A stretch of 64,000 nucleotides of DNA from Ceratopteris richardii (taxonomy: Eukaryota > Streptophyta > Polypodiopsida > Polypodiales > Pteridaceae): contig CM035430.1 of assembly GCA_020310875.1 (NCBI GenBank), positions 98,012,366 through 98,076,365 of the forward strand. Reading direction: 5' to 3'. Shown piece after piece: positions 63,316 to 64,000 of this stretch. Positions within the stretch are counted from its first letter, which is position 1. Each line of letters opens with the position of its first letter. The position numbers and the translations under genes were made by a program. The notes below the pieces were generated by a model. It saw nothing but the letters and a program-made list of their open reading frames with translations. It ran no database searches and was not told the origin of the DNA.

Positions 63316-63950
63316 GCTCAGGATAGGAAGTAGATTTGGGTACGAAAAGGAGAGCAACCACTAGCTTTGCCACCACCAATTCTATTGAGGCAAGCCCACC
63401 ACACTAAAAGATGAACCAAGAAACACAGACAAACTCAATCACAAGGTCTCCGACAAATCTGGGTACCGACGCAATCGATGAAGGCCGAAGATAATCATGT
63501 ACAAATTTGGGTGACTAAGATATTAGTTGCAGCTCAACAAGAACAATTACACATGTGGGTACCCAAGCCACTCTTACATGCTCAAACACCACTGATCTCC
63601 CTCACAAGCAAAATCTCATCAAAGAAGCCAAGGAGAGGCAAGGGTCAGAACCAAGCACAGAGACCAAAAGAAGATCAAATCACCACTTCCAAACGAGTAG
63701 GAAGATGTGCAAAAAGGGTATGGTTTTGGAAGCCAAAAGTACTAGTAACTTCCACAAAACCAAAGATTGAACCACGCTGGATACCAAAATTTAGAAACCA
63801 CCCAAAGATAAAGAGGACAGAGTTTATGTCTATAGGGCCAAATACTATCCTGAAATGGATCCCTATAAGAAGGATTACATCATTTCAAGGTCCACTCGCT
63901 ACCTCCAACAAAGACTGCATCAACACCCACCAACATCATTGAAAGCCTCG
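63316..63950 (+). pseudogene. Gypsy B-like pol tail with repeated W-P-K motifs
   Basis: Basic, Gln/Thr/Lys-rich sequence in 63316-63477 and the open frame 63478-63942, with at least seven Trp motifs: IWVRKG, IWVPTQ, IWVTKI, MWVPKP, FWKPKV, RWIPKF and KWIPIR, about 15-45 residues apart. Same position as the IWIPK tail of Gypsy C but longer. Frames are broken by stops. Function unknown. After about 63950 nothing is recognised to the window end. Confidence 0.72.
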
Positions 63951-64000
63951 ACGTGCAACAACCATGTGCCTTTGGCACAACCTTGTCTTTTGCACCATTC

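Overview
The window is plant nuclear DNA made almost entirely of nested LTR retrotransposons. I see no host gene, tRNA, rRNA or CRISPR array. A land plant with a large genome is suggested by three things: Copia elements in GAG-PR-IN-RT-RH order with initiator-Met tRNA primer sites, plant-type Ty3/Gypsy elements with tRNA-Asp primer sites, and insertions stacked several deep. The species or class cannot be named from this sequence.

Layout, left to right. (1) 1-11618 is an old plus-strand Copia (here 'Copia A') whose 5' LTR lies before the window. Its gag is split by a complete minus-strand Copia ('Copia B', 1163-7263, duplication AAGAG). Its reverse transcriptase is split by a solo LTR of the 'Gypsy C' family (9180-10074, duplication ACCAG). 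Copia A itself sits in the RNase H of an older Copia ('Copia Z', 11619-12734). (2) 12825-18454 is a young Copia ('Copia C', duplication CTTTA) with near-identical LTRs and one uninterrupted 1356-residue polyprotein. (3) About 18455-35980 is the 5' half of a decayed plus-strand Gypsy ('Gypsy B'): LTR end, primer site, repeat-filled leader and gag. Its gag is split by minus-strand Copia E (22453-33987, duplication ACTAG), and the left LTR of Copia E is split by plus-strand Copia D (22465-29042, duplication TTTAC). (4) 36000-40540 holds remnants: a minus-strand Copia pol (Copia F) and a plus-strand gag fragment followed by an LTR-like end. (5) 40871-57769 is a very large (16.9 kb) minus-strand Gypsy ('Gypsy C') with only a few disabling changes. 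(6) 57770-60306 holds a chromovirus integrase-chromodomain remnant and an LTR-like segment. (7) 60307-63950 is the pol 3' half of a Gypsy-B-like element.

Gypsy C and Gypsy B are the most interesting objects. They are diverged relatives that share an unusual design: (a) a 5' leader filled with variants of ATCGTGTATCG; (b) Gag whose Cys-His knuckles have CX2CX3HX4C spacing instead of X4; (c) an integrase preceded by two tandem zinc-binding modules with identical HX6HX30CX2C spacing, 126 residues apart; (d) a second retropepsin-like segment (DTG ... VLGQDWI in C, a DSS remnant in B) after the integrase; and (e) a pol tail with recurring W-[IV]-P-K motifs. Gypsy C also carries an unrecognised ~1.2k-residue coiled-coil ORF between pol and the 3' LTR. 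Because these traits occur in two diverged elements, they look like ancestral traits of a Gypsy lineage rather than accidents. I cannot say from sequence alone whether that lineage has been described.
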